Positions 19,249-26,914 of a DNA stretch of 64,000 nt are shown here, piece after piece. Position numbers and translations under genes: made by a program. Under the pieces are notes generated by a model. That model saw only the letters and a program-made list of their open reading frames with translations, had not been told where the DNA came from and made no database searches. The stretch's first letter is position 1. Every line of letters begins with the position of its first letter. The stretch comes from Shewanella woodyi ATCC 51908 (GTDB lineage Bacteria; Pseudomonadota; Gammaproteobacteria; Enterobacterales; Shewanellaceae): contig NC_010506.1 in assembly GCF_000019525.1 (NCBI RefSeq), positions 1,736,001 to 1,800,000 of the forward strand, read 5' to 3'.

Positions 19249-19724
19249 TAAACTTGCTCCTGAATGTATAACTCTTTGAGAGAGTGGATCTGTTTTAAGC
19301 TTTTCTCATTTTTTAATCTATTTGGGTTAAACCAGATTGCATTTAATCCGGCTTGTTGCGCTGGAATTACATCCTTACTAATCGTATCGCCAACCATAAT
19401 GGCTTGGCATGGTGTTAGGCCTAACTTTCTGATGATTCGTGTATAAAATTCTGTTGAGTCTTTTGAGATGCCTAAGTTTGCCTTACAAAAATAACCTGAG
19501 ATATATTGAGCTAAATCCACACGTTCAAATGCCTGCCTGATGTCAGTCTCTGATGAGTCATCGGCGCCAGTGGCGATATAGATTTGGCTCTGTTTGGAGA
19601 GATAGCTTAGGGTCTCTTGCGCACCCTCTATGGTTTCAACCTGCTCCCAGTCGCACATTTTTCCTTGAGTATGTGGGAAGTCGACCATCAGAGTATCACC
19701 CCAATCAAATAGATAAACTTGCAC
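19248..19724 (-). CDS. HAD family hydrolase
   Basis: Probable phosphatase of the haloacid dehalogenase superfamily, 158 residues. Motif I is LFDWGDTL, where the second acidic residue of the usual DxD is glycine; motif II threonine is in IYIATGADDS; motif IV is IMVGDTISKDVIPAQQAGLNAIWFN. The cap is short. The start is GTG, preceded by AAGGCGG. It is the first gene of a - strand operon with the LysE-type exporter and DUF1697 protein. The substrate is unknown, and the glycine in motif I leaves open whether it is an efficient phosphatase. Confidence 0.88.
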   Translation of the reverse strand: MQVYLFDWGDTLMVDFPHTQGKMCDWEQVETIEGAQETLSYLSKQSQIYIATGADDSSETDIRQAFERVDLAQYISGYFCKANLGISKDSTEFYTRIIRKLGLTPCQAIMVGDTISKDVIPAQQAGLNAIWFNPNRLKNEKSLKQIHSLKELYIQEQV

Positions 19725-19750
19725 TGTACCGCCTTGAAATAATTATAAAA

Positions 19751-19782
19751 AAGGAGCGATATGAAATCGCCCCATTTTTAGT
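19751..19782 (-). terminator. Terminator between the polyproline lipoprotein and the HAD operon
   Basis: On the - strand GGGGCGAT (19773-19766) pairs with ATCGCTCC (19760-19753) with one G-T pair, five-base loop, followed by TTTTTT. It ends the lipoprotein transcript. The stretch 19780-19865 before it contains several imperfect copies of a TTAGAAAG/TAGCTAG motif of no evident role. Confidence 0.75.
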
Positions 19783-19869
19783 TAGAAAGTTTAGCTAGAA
19801 AGCCTAGCTAGACAAAGTTAAGTTAGAAAGCGCTAAACTAAATAGGGCTAAACTTAGTTAGAGTAGCGT

Positions 19870-21396
19870 CTAAGAAGGGCAAGGCTCCCAGTTAATACCA
19901 TCTGTACTGCATTCATAAACTCTAGTGTTATCCTCTTGCAGGGTTGCCCTTGTCCAGTTGTCATGACTGTCTTTGTCGACTTGGATATTGTCGAACCACA
20001 TGCGTTTACGCCATAGCTCGGTATCGACTAATACCTCATCATCCCAACCTCTTGGTAGTAGGGACAGATGTTCGATAAGCTCGGCAGCGTTTAACTGTTC
20101 AGCTTTATCTTTGAAGTCTACCCAGTCAGGGAGGGAGTTAAATTCAGCCTGTGCTTCTCTGAAGAAAAAACGGGCAAAATAGCTCTTCCCCTCTTCTATA
20201 AAAGAGATTTTGTGATTACGTGAATATGGCGTACTAGCAATATGTACACAGCCATCGATAGTGTCAGAGTTGTCTTTGCTTGATGATGTGTTGCTCAGTT
20301 CAAAGGTAATGCCGCCTTGTTTAAAGCTAACCTTTTCAAATGAAGAGCAGCGGTAAGTCCCATCGGTATTATAGTAGGCATCTTCACGCGTGCTGAACTG
20401 ACCTGCTAATGTTTGATCACCCCAAGGGGCATCAACACGGACTAAGTCAGTAAGCACAATATCAATACCTGACAGATCTGCAGTGAGTTTCACCTCTTCC
20501 AAATCGTAACCTGTTGCAGTAGAGATATATGTTGAACGGTACCAAGCCTGCTCGAAGCTAAAATCGTTATCTTTATCGCTATCTTGGTAGATAACCACAC
20601 GGATCTCACGAGCATCAGGAAACTCTGCCTCTAACTTGCCTTTATGGGCGTAGGAGGCTTTAAGCCCTGTGACAATGGCCTGAGCAATATCATAGGCTTC
20701 ACTATCTGCATCTGCGATAAAGTCAGCATAAATTTGCGCCTCAGAGAGGTTGTAATGATAAACAAGATTGTTCATCACCTCGCTGAGCTCCTGCACAAGC
20801 TCTGCTCGAAGCTGTGTATCTTGCTTCAAGTTCTCACAGCTTAAATTGGGGGTGTTAGTTTCTTTTAATTTTTCAGCTACCTGCTCCCAGAGCACTGTGG
20901 TCAAAGGGGAGATATTTTTAATATCATCATCGTTCAATGGTGTGATAGAGGGGGGGATCGACATTTGATAGGCTTCGGTTACCTCACCTAAGTCTTCATC
21001 AATAGCCCCAACAGGCACATCGACATACAAGGTGGCGTAAGGTACACAGTCGGCTTGCTCTTGAGTGAACTCAAATGCATAGTCTCCAGCAGCACCCGAT
21101 AGGGTAGAAGGCTCACTACCTGTATCAAAAGTGCCATTGCCATTGATATCCAACCAGACCGTCGCGCCAGAGACATAACCATCTATTACCTTGCCCGACA
21201 TTCCCACTGTTTCCGGTGGTGGTGGTGGTGGTGGTGGTGGTGGTGGTGGTGGTGGTGGTGGTGGTGGTGGTGGTGGTGGTGGCGGTGCTATCTCTACTTT
21301 CTCTTCAGGAGTGCTTGAACCACCGCCTCCTCCACAGGCTGCAAGTGCTAAAGCCAGCAAGACGCTGGTTAGCCATTGTTTCCAAAGCTTGTTCAT
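19870..21396 (-). CDS. Lipoprotein with polyproline tract
   Basis: Probable outer-membrane or periplasmic lipoprotein of 508 residues. The signal peptide ends in the lipobox ALAAC followed by a run of glycines. Next come acidic residues, a run of 24 prolines, and then a segment GKVIDGYVSGATVWLDINGNGTFDTGSEP that resembles the repeated beta-sandwich found in many Shewanella and Vibrio surface proteins. The remaining 400 residues contain no motif I recognise. The proline run acts as a stiff spacer from the membrane. It is encoded by a pure triplet repeat and so is likely variable in length. Divergent from the fibronectin-III gene. Confidence 0.85.
   Translation of the reverse strand: MNKLWKQWLTSVLLALALAACGGGGGSSTPEEKVEIAPPPPPPPPPPPPPPPPPPPPPPPPETVGMSGKVIDGYVSGATVWLDINGNGTFDTGSEPSTLSGAAGDYAFEFTQEQADCVPYATLYVDVPVGAIDEDLGEVTEAYQMSIPPSITPLNDDDIKNISPLTTVLWEQVAEKLKETNTPNLSCENLKQDTQLRAELVQELSEVMNNLVYHYNLSEAQIYADFIADADSEAYDIAQAIVTGLKASYAHKGKLEAEFPDAREIRVVIYQDSDKDNDFSFEQAWYRSTYISTATGYDLEEVKLTADLSGIDIVLTDLVRVDAPWGDQTLAGQFSTREDAYYNTDGTYRCSSFEKVSFKQGGITFELSNTSSSKDNSDTIDGCVHIASTPYSRNHKISFIEEGKSYFARFFFREAQAEFNSLPDWVDFKDKAEQLNAAELIEHLSLLPRGWDDEVLVDTELWRKRMWFDNIQVDKDSHDNWTRATLQEDNTRVYECSTDGINWEPCPS
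21214..21285. repeat. Triplet repeat (GGT/ACC) of 24 units coding polyproline
   Basis: Twenty-two perfect GGT units from 21215 to 21280 continue as GGC and GGT; on the coding strand they read as 24 proline codons (mostly CCA) in the lipoprotein gene. Gain or loss of units keeps the reading frame, so strand slippage would change spacer length and not switch the gene off. Confidence 0.95.
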
Positions 21397-21749
21397 GTAA
21401 TATCCTTTTTACATTTCTAGGGCTCATAAATAGCCCTAATAACAAGTGCTATTAGCAATATACTTGTATGTTTATTATTAATATACCGATTTGAAAATCG
21501 GTTGAAGTATAAGTGGGATTGTTTTTTTAAAGTCATCACCACAATGAATTCATTCTACCTATGAGGAAAATGAAAACAAGATTAAATTTACCTATTGTTA
21601 ACAAAGGTAACTTGGCCTATTTAACAACTTCTCCCTGTTTTTACCCAGCTTCCCCAGTTTTTCCCTTAGAAGTGCTTCATGCTTTATCCATTATGAATAT
21701 ACCTTGGAACTTCATTTTAAGAAGCAAGATATAAGCAAGGAGTAATAGC
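21397..21749. other. Divergent promoter region with two small hairpins
   Basis: Non-coding gap between the polyproline lipoprotein (-) and the fibronectin-III gene (+). Two dyads are visible: AGGGCT-N7-AGCCCT at 21419-21437 and CCGATT-N4-AATCGG at 21487-21502. AAGGAG stands before the + start. No known operator was recognised. Confidence 0.4.
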
Positions 21750-22967
21750 ATGAGGGATATGTTCACTCGTAACCGTTGGCAAAGGGCTGTGGTATCAAAA
21801 CTCAGTATTTTGATAGGAAGATGGATTGAATTAAGGGGGGCTGCACTCGTCTCATCGATATTATTGCTATTTTTTTGTGGCGGTGCCAATGCAGCGGGCG
21901 GTATTGGCTCTGTATGGGCAACGGCCAGTGACGATAGCTCAATATCGATAACCTGGAGCGTACCTAGTGGTGATTATGATCACGTAGGCAGTAACTATAA
22001 AGTGTGTTATCGAAAGACGCCGACGGTTAATGTTTGTGGTGTAGGTCCATATTATGAGGCTTCCAACAGCTATCACGCGACGGGATTGAGCTCTGGCACT
22101 GAATATAAGTTTAAGGTGTGGTGCTACTGTAAGAAGAGAAACTGGCGGGGAAAATGGAAAGATGCCAAATGGCGCAAGATAGGTACCTATAAGCAATCAA
22201 CCTCTCCAGAGCCTGAGCCCGATGTGTTGGTAAGTAGCATCTCTGTGGTAGATGTTGCACCGGGGGCATCTAAATTCGAGGCATCTATTGATGTTGAGGT
22301 GACTTACACAAATCCAGCGGCATTTGAGTTTGTTCGAGTCTGCTATAAGAAGCTAGGGAATATGAGTTCGATGAACTCTATCTGCTCGAAAAGAGATCAG
22401 CCACCAATCTCATGGACTAGCTCTGATCATGGCCGCGGATGGCTTGATATTGCTCCAGCCCCTTCAGGAACAATATTTTCTTTCGGAAGTTTAAAGCAAT
22501 GCCGTCAATATAAGGTGGTGTCATATGCTTTTTATGACGGTGTCGATACTGGTCTGAAATTAGGTGAAACCAATGTCCACACACCAGGTGATTGTAAAGC
22601 CAATAAGATGGCCGTGGTGATCGTCGATGACTATAGCGAAACGATATTGCATGAGTATGCGCAGATGATGTCCCACTACTATGATGAACATCTATTTCAG
22701 CATTTAGCGATGCAATATGATCAGGAACTTTTTACTGCTCAAAAGTTGATGATGGAAGAGCAGCGAGTCGATATTGTGCAACCTAAAGCCCTGATAGAAT
22801 ATCTGGTTAGCAGTGACTCTCAAGTGTGGGATCGTTGGCAGCAAGAGCGAAGCTTAGTTGAGCAAAGATTAACACTCGATGCCTATATGCAAGACAAGTA
22901 TCCAGAGTTATACAGCGATATTCTCGATGACTTGAAAGAGCCAGAGCAACAAAGAGAGAAGCGTTAA
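21750..22967 (+). CDS. Exported fibronectin type III domain protein
   Basis: Unrecognised protein of 405 residues. A late hydrophobic segment (about 29-50, LVSSILLLFFCGGANAAG) looks like an export signal with an unusually long basic N-terminal region; a shorter start downstream cannot be excluded. One fibronectin-III domain follows (about 52-150, with SVWATASDDSSISITWSVP and GLSSGTEYKFKVWCYC), then a second, more divergent beta-domain (about 160-285). The last 110 residues (VIVDDYSETILHEY onward) are predicted helical and rich in Gln, Glu and Met. The domains contain several cysteines that could form disulfides. AAGGAG precedes the ATG. A role in surface binding is possible but not shown. Confidence 0.75.
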   Translation: MRDMFTRNRWQRAVVSKLSILIGRWIELRGAALVSSILLLFFCGGANAAGGIGSVWATASDDSSISITWSVPSGDYDHVGSNYKVCYRKTPTVNVCGVGPYYEASNSYHATGLSSGTEYKFKVWCYCKKRNWRGKWKDAKWRKIGTYKQSTSPEPEPDVLVSSISVVDVAPGASKFEASIDVEVTYTNPAAFEFVRVCYKKLGNMSSMNSICSKRDQPPISWTSSDHGRGWLDIAPAPSGTIFSFGSLKQCRQYKVVSYAFYDGVDTGLKLGETNVHTPGDCKANKMAVVIVDDYSETILHEYAQMMSHYYDEHLFQHLAMQYDQELFTAQKLMMEEQRVDIVQPKALIEYLVSSDSQVWDRWQQERSLVEQRLTLDAYMQDKYPELYSDILDDLKEPEQQREKR

Positions 22968-23004
22968 CTTATCCGATGTTAGATAGAGACTGAGTTAGGG
23001 GTAG

Positions 23005-23036
23005 AAAAGCCATCAATATCTATTGATGGCTTTTTT
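23005..23036. terminator. Bidirectional terminator between convergent genes
   Basis: Perfect 14-bp stem AAAAGCCATCAATA (23005-23018) with TATTGATGGCTTTT (23021-23034), two-base loop and flanking A and T runs. It serves the fibronectin-III gene and the convergent lipoprotein gene. Confidence 0.9.
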
Positions 23037-23117
23037 CATTTGAATACAAGGTTAAAGCTAACAACCATTGAGAGGAGAAAGAGTGAAAAGTCACACTCAC
23101 TTCTATAATGATCTTAA

Positions 23118-23657
23118 TTAACGTGAAGTTTTGTTCGTTGTTTTGTCGCAGTCATAAGCACAAGTTATTGCTGCTTTAGGCTTTTTATCTTTGCCGTGCT
23201 CTAATTGACGCTCAGCATCTTGCACCGATATTTTTTGGAAGAATACTTCCATAATGATGTTAAGTCTCTCTTCGGCATCGCCAAATTTATCAAAGCCACC
23301 GTACCTCACTGAATCAAAATCAAGGTGAGCGACCTTGGTTCCTTTGCTATCAGTAACGTCTAAGTTGACGTAACGCATATAAGTGGCCATATCCCACCAC
23401 CAGTTAGCGTTGAACTCAAACATCACTTGATCGTCATCTAATTGAGCTGTGGGGCTAGCTGTTTCCTTAGAGACTTTATAACCATTATCAAGCATCCAAC
23501 CAGTAACAATATTTCTAACTTGTTCAGTCTGTTTTGAATCGTTTGTCATCACGATCTCTTTATCAAAGTTTGAATCCATCTGCTTCAACTCTGTTAAACC
23601 ATTGCTTGAGCAACCTGTAGCAGCAAGCAAAAACAAACCTAGTAATACCTTTTTCAT
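23118..23657 (-). CDS. Small lipoprotein of unknown function
   Basis: A 179-residue lipoprotein: signal MKKVLLGLFLLAATG with the lipid-modified cysteine at 16 (ATGCSS). The mature part begins NGLTELKQMDSNFDKEIVM and contains an aromatic stretch FNANWWWDMATYMRYVNLDV. The C-terminus is basic. I do not recognise a functional family. It is monocistronic and convergent with the fibronectin-III gene. Confidence 0.8.
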   Translation of the reverse strand: MKKVLLGLFLLAATGCSSNGLTELKQMDSNFDKEIVMTNDSKQTEQVRNIVTGWMLDNGYKVSKETASPTAQLDDDQVMFEFNANWWWDMATYMRYVNLDVTDSKGTKVAHLDFDSVRYGGFDKFGDAEERLNIIMEVFFQKISVQDAERQLEHGKDKKPKAAITCAYDCDKTTNKTSR

Positions 23658-23821
23658 TTTATTCCTTTTGTATGAATCAAGGGCTGTATACGACTAAGTA
23701 CACAGTCATCTATCGAAAGTTGCGAATGATGATAACAGCTGGCTGGCAGTACACAATCAATTTGATGAGTTTACTCGAAAAACATTGATTTTTATCAAAT
23801 AATTATAAGTAGTTAGTTCTT

Positions 23822-24040
23822 GAAATGAAGAGTGGTGGCATTCTCTGTTTTTGGTTCATTTGACTCTTTGGTATTGGATGAGTGTTGATGGTCTGAACTT
23901 CGTTGTGAGCTATCCACCACGGAGACGTAGATTCTTCGAATGAAGAATGACTACATTTCTCTGTTTTAGCTTTTGGCTGATCTGGTATTGGAAGGGTTAT
24001 TGATTTTCAATTTTACATTGTGAACTATCGCCTACAACGG
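23822..24040. repeat. Diverged tandem duplication, about 100 bp per copy
   Basis: Copy 1 (23822-23921) and copy 2 (23938-24040) align end to end: both begin GAA(A)TGAAGA, share TTCTCTGTTTT, GGTATTGGA and TTGTGA-CTATC blocks, and end in CCACGG or CAACGG. A small palindrome ATTCTTC-N4-GAAGAAT lies at their junction (23931-23948). Identity is roughly 70 percent by eye. No open reading frame is conserved between them. Confidence 0.65.
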
Positions 24041-24235
24041 ACTGTATACAGATATTTTTTTATGACTATTAGACTGCTTCTAACAGCTAACGTCGTGGAA
24101 TTCCATTCCCTTCTAGCAATAAAGAGTAGGGCAAGGAGGACTGCTCGTCCTTATCCTCCTTGCATCCTCCATAACGCCCCGATGAAGTTACATGCATTGA
24201 ATAGGGGCTTCATACTTCAATAAAAATCGCCTAAC

Positions 24236-24268
24236 GGCTCAAATGTTACGTCCATGTAACTCTGAGCC
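24236..24268. repeat. Strong hairpin in the non-coding region
   Basis: GGCTCA pairs with TGAGCC and inside it GTTAC pairs with GTAAC, around a six-base loop (GTCCAT), with a short bulge between the two stems. There is no T-run, so it does not look like an intrinsic terminator. Confidence 0.6.
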
Positions 24269-24722
24269 TAAATCATCATCCATGATGGTTCTACGGTATT
24301 TTTAATTACGTATCTCAGCAACTTCCAACGGGTAGTTGTTGTAGCCTGCAACTGTATTTGGTTTAACTTAGGTTATGAATATGAGAGTTATCTTGCTGAA
24401 ACTGATACATCTTGATGCAAACTACTCTTTTTGAATGATATTTATTGCTGGATATTGAATACCATACTGTAAGTAAGGTATTGTACCCTCAATCAAGGAA
24501 ATGCTGGCAAGTATCTATTATATAAGTGAAAACTGAATAATAGAATGCAGCCAATCAGGGATGAATTAGTAAACCGTTGTGTTGACGCTTAAGGCATCAA
24601 AACACCAACTCTCTCCCCTAGATTCTCTCCAAGAGCATTTCCTAAAAGCATGTATTTATTTGAATCAGAAATGGGTGACTGAGTAAATTTATCGCAAAAT
24701 TTTCTCAGCCAGTTTTTATTTA

Positions 24723-25574
24723 ATGATTAATCGAGCGTTAAATAGTTTGGAAAATATGTCGACTGTAATAGAAATAGATTTCTCTAAACGGTTAGAGATA
24801 AAAATAGATAATAAGCAACCTGTTGGTTTAGAAGATTTGTCTCTGTCTCTTTTGTCATTCAATAAACAATTCCATAAATTTGTCGAGTCAGAAACTGATG
24901 CTTTGACGGATATAGGTTCCGAGTTGTTGATCAAAGAAGTACGAAAAGGCTCTATTATCGTTGAACTAGTGTCTCAATCTGCTCCTATAGTGCCGTTACT
25001 TTGGGATGGTGGTTCATTAGCTCAATGGGCATCAGTTGTTCAAAATACATGTAATTGGCTTTTGGGAAAAAGTGATAATTCGCCTAAAAACTTAACAAAA
25101 CAAGATTTGCAAGAATGGAATAAAATCGTTGAACCAATTGCCAAAGACAACGGTTCACAAATGAACATTAATGTTTCTGATGGCGGTAAGGTTATCAATC
25201 AATTTATCCTCAGCTCTAATGAAGCGGCAGCGATACAAAATCGGATAGGACGGCTAGTTGAAGATATTGATACACCAGTAGAAAATAGGCATTTAAAAAA
25301 GGTTATGTACTGGTATCAAACAAAGTTTGATCGAAATTCTGATACTGGTAATAAAGCAATTATCGATGATATTTCAAAGTCTGCACTTAAAGTTATTTTC
25401 GAAAACAATGCCCTAAAAGAAGAAATGCTGCACCCAGATCCATCTTTGGGTAAACCTTGGCAAGAATTAGCTTTTATCGTTGATGTTGAGGTTCAGACCG
25501 TCAGAGGTAAACCAAAAATGTACAATGTATTGAATTATTATCCTGAATATACTTTCGATCCTGATGAACCATAA
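24723..25574 (+). CDS. Unrecognised AT-rich gene
   Basis: A 283-residue protein of no family known to me, without signal peptide or membrane segment. The N-terminal part (VIEIDFSKRLEIKIDNKQPVGLEDLSLSLLSF) reads as alternating beta strands and a helix; a segment ELLIKEVRKGSIIVELVSQSAPIVPLL is hydrophobic with a tryptophan-rich follow-up (LWDGGSLAQWASVVQNTCNWLL). The second half is mixed and ends in a short acidic tail. The start at 24723 has a poor ribosome site; an ATG at 24756 (MSTVIEIDF) is an alternative. Base composition is clearly more AT-rich than the neighbours and it stands alone next to a gene-less region, both signs of acquisition by transfer. Confidence 0.75.
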   Translation: MINRALNSLENMSTVIEIDFSKRLEIKIDNKQPVGLEDLSLSLLSFNKQFHKFVESETDALTDIGSELLIKEVRKGSIIVELVSQSAPIVPLLWDGGSLAQWASVVQNTCNWLLGKSDNSPKNLTKQDLQEWNKIVEPIAKDNGSQMNINVSDGGKVINQFILSSNEAAAIQNRIGRLVEDIDTPVENRHLKKVMYWYQTKFDRNSDTGNKAIIDDISKSALKVIFENNALKEEMLHPDPSLGKPWQELAFIVDVEVQTVRGKPKMYNVLNYYPEYTFDPDEP

Positions 25575-25904
25575 TTATTCAATAAATGTGAATAAGGTAA
25601 GTATATGGGACTTCATTCAATGTATAGTTGAAATCTACAAAATTGTTCCTTATTGAAAGTCTTCGCTTATCAGGGGGGAGCAATTAACAAGTATTTGTGT
25701 TAATTAGCCTAAATCGAAGAGATTAACACTCAGGTGTAGGTGCGGCTGAGGGCGTTGGTGGCAAGGATGCCACCGTCGAGCTTACAGGGAGTGTACTTGT
25801 AGCGTCCCTCAGCAGTAGCTGCACAAAGGCCTGCTGCAAGCAATAAACACCAATCAAGGTGAGTCCTTCAAAAAACCATCAAACACCAATTCAGCTCAAA
25901 TATA
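25575..25904. other. Gap with REP-like palindromic element
   Basis: Non-coding gap between the AT-rich gene and the end of the kynurenine operon. Its only visible structure is the nested palindrome at 25740-25824. The base composition of that block (GC-rich) differs sharply from its surroundings. Confidence 0.5.
25740..25824. repeat. Nested palindromic (REP/MITE-like) element
   Basis: The inner hairpin is perfect: GGTGGCA (25757-25763) with TGCCACC (25768-25774). The outer arms also pair: GTGC..CTGAGGGCG at 25740-25754 with CGTCCCTCAG...GCAC at 25803-25824. There is no coding potential. The compact, GC-rich, doubly folded form is typical of repeated extragenic elements; copy number cannot be judged from one window. 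Confidence 0.6.
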
Positions 25905-25939
25905 AAAATAAAATGAAAACCACCTTCATTTAAAGGTGG
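25905..25939 (-). terminator. Terminator of the kynurenine operon
   Basis: On the - strand CCACCTT (25939-25933) pairs with AAGGTGG (25926-25920) around a six-base loop, followed by TTTTCATTTTATTTTT. It begins at the stop codon of the last gene. Confidence 0.85.
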
Positions 25940-26914
25940 CTAACCCATCTGTTTGAGCACTTCCTCAAACAACCATCTCCCCTCAATACCTAAATCCAAA
26001 ATAACATCGAAATGGTTTCGACCTGCAATTTCGCTAAAGGTAATATCAAACCCTTGATCCTCAAGTTGAGCCAACATGGCCAAACTTTGGCGCTTAAACT
26101 CACTGGTTTCATTATCACCAAAGGCGATAATCACTGGGCAGTGATGCTGAGTGGCATGGCGCAAAGGACTGTTAGCTTCGACCTCCTGCTCAGTTAGCTG
26201 CAGCGGATCATTAATCGTTGTGTGCAGCAGAGGCGCAATATCATAGATGCCACTGACGGCGCAGATGCCTTTGATAAAGGGCTTTTCAGGAGCAAATGTA
26301 ACAGGGCTATTAGCTAAGTCATTATTACTTAGATGGTTACTGGTCAAATAGCCTTGCCAATTGGTTTGTAACATCATCAAACACAGATGAGCGCCGGCTG
26401 AGCTGCCCGATAGGTATACCTCATCGGCATCGAAACCGAGTTCATCGGCATGAGATACGAGCCACGCAAGGGCGCGGCGGTTCTGCTCTACGATTTCGGT
26501 TAAACTCGCCTTAGGTGCCAAGCTGTAATTGATAACGGCGAAGTAGTGGCCCGCTTGCTGAAATGCGCGAGCGGCAAATGCAGACTCCTCCTTGGTGAGC
26601 TCCTGCCAGTAGCCGCCATGAATGTATACATGTAGCTTTTTGCCTCTTGCACTGTGATGAGTCGGAAGAAATAGATCGAGTACTTCATCCTTACCTGTGT
26701 TATCGCTGTCAGCGTATTTAAGGTCTCTTAAGACTGAGTTTTCACTAACTGCTTGCTCGATAACGGTTTGGCTTTGATCTATATACTGCTGAATATAGAT
26801 CATGATGTCATCGACACAGCTACTGGGAGAATACTCTATTTCAAGAGCCTCTTTTTCGAGAGGTGCCTTGTCAAAAGGAGCTATCTCAAGCTTATCCCTA
26901 TCTGTAGCAGACAT
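25940..26914 (-). CDS. Probable kynurenine formamidase (alpha/beta hydrolase type)
   Basis: Second step of tryptophan breakdown: hydrolysis of N-formylkynurenine to kynurenine and formate. The protein (324 residues) is an alpha/beta hydrolase with the oxyanion motif HGGYW at 99-103, the nucleophile S172 in GSSAG, a likely acid in FGDNETSE and the histidine in GRNHFDV. HGGYW is characteristic of the eukaryote-like formamidases (AFMID/Bna7) and differs from the metal-dependent bacterial KynB, so I give no kynB symbol. It directly follows the tryptophan dioxygenase gene (TAA then ATG without a gap) and is the last gene of the operon. The first 60 residues are longer than usual. Confidence 0.85.
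   Translation of the reverse strand: MSATDRDKLEIAPFDKAPLEKEALEIEYSPSSCVDDIMIYIQQYIDQSQTVIEQAVSENSVLRDLKYADSDNTGKDEVLDLFLPTHHSARGKKLHVYIHGGYWQELTKEESAFAARAFQQAGHYFAVINYSLAPKASLTEIVEQNRRALAWLVSHADELGFDADEVYLSGSSAGAHLCLMMLQTNWQGYLTSNHLSNNDLANSPVTFAPEKPFIKGICAVSGIYDIAPLLHTTINDPLQLTEQEVEANSPLRHATQHHCPVIIAFGDNETSEFKRQSLAMLAQLEDQGFDITFSEIAGRNHFDVILDLGIEGRWLFEEVLKQMG

Larger units (their letters stand above)
23658..24722. other. One-kilobase region without a recognisable gene
   Basis: No supported gene or structured RNA of a known family was found. The region contains a diverged direct duplication (23822-24040), a purine-rich hairpin AAGGAGGA/TCCTCCTT near 24133-24171, a long hairpin at 24236-24268 and AT-rich sequence up to the gene at 24723. 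It looks like decayed or inserted accessory DNA. Confidence 0.5.

Noticed and set aside
21191..21455. Open frames on the + strand coding polyglycine and polyvaline
   Set aside because: They are shadows of the GGT repeat in the lipoprotein gene on the other strand; composition is not protein-like.
24020..24223. 67-residue open frame in the non-coding region
   Set aside because: It starts with GTG inside the second copy of the tandem duplication, is not preserved in copy 1, and has no ribosome site.
24229..24268. Possible integron attC site (GCCTAAC followed by a hairpin)
   Set aside because: The right-hand GTTRRRY core is missing after the hairpin, and no integrase or cassette array is present in the window.
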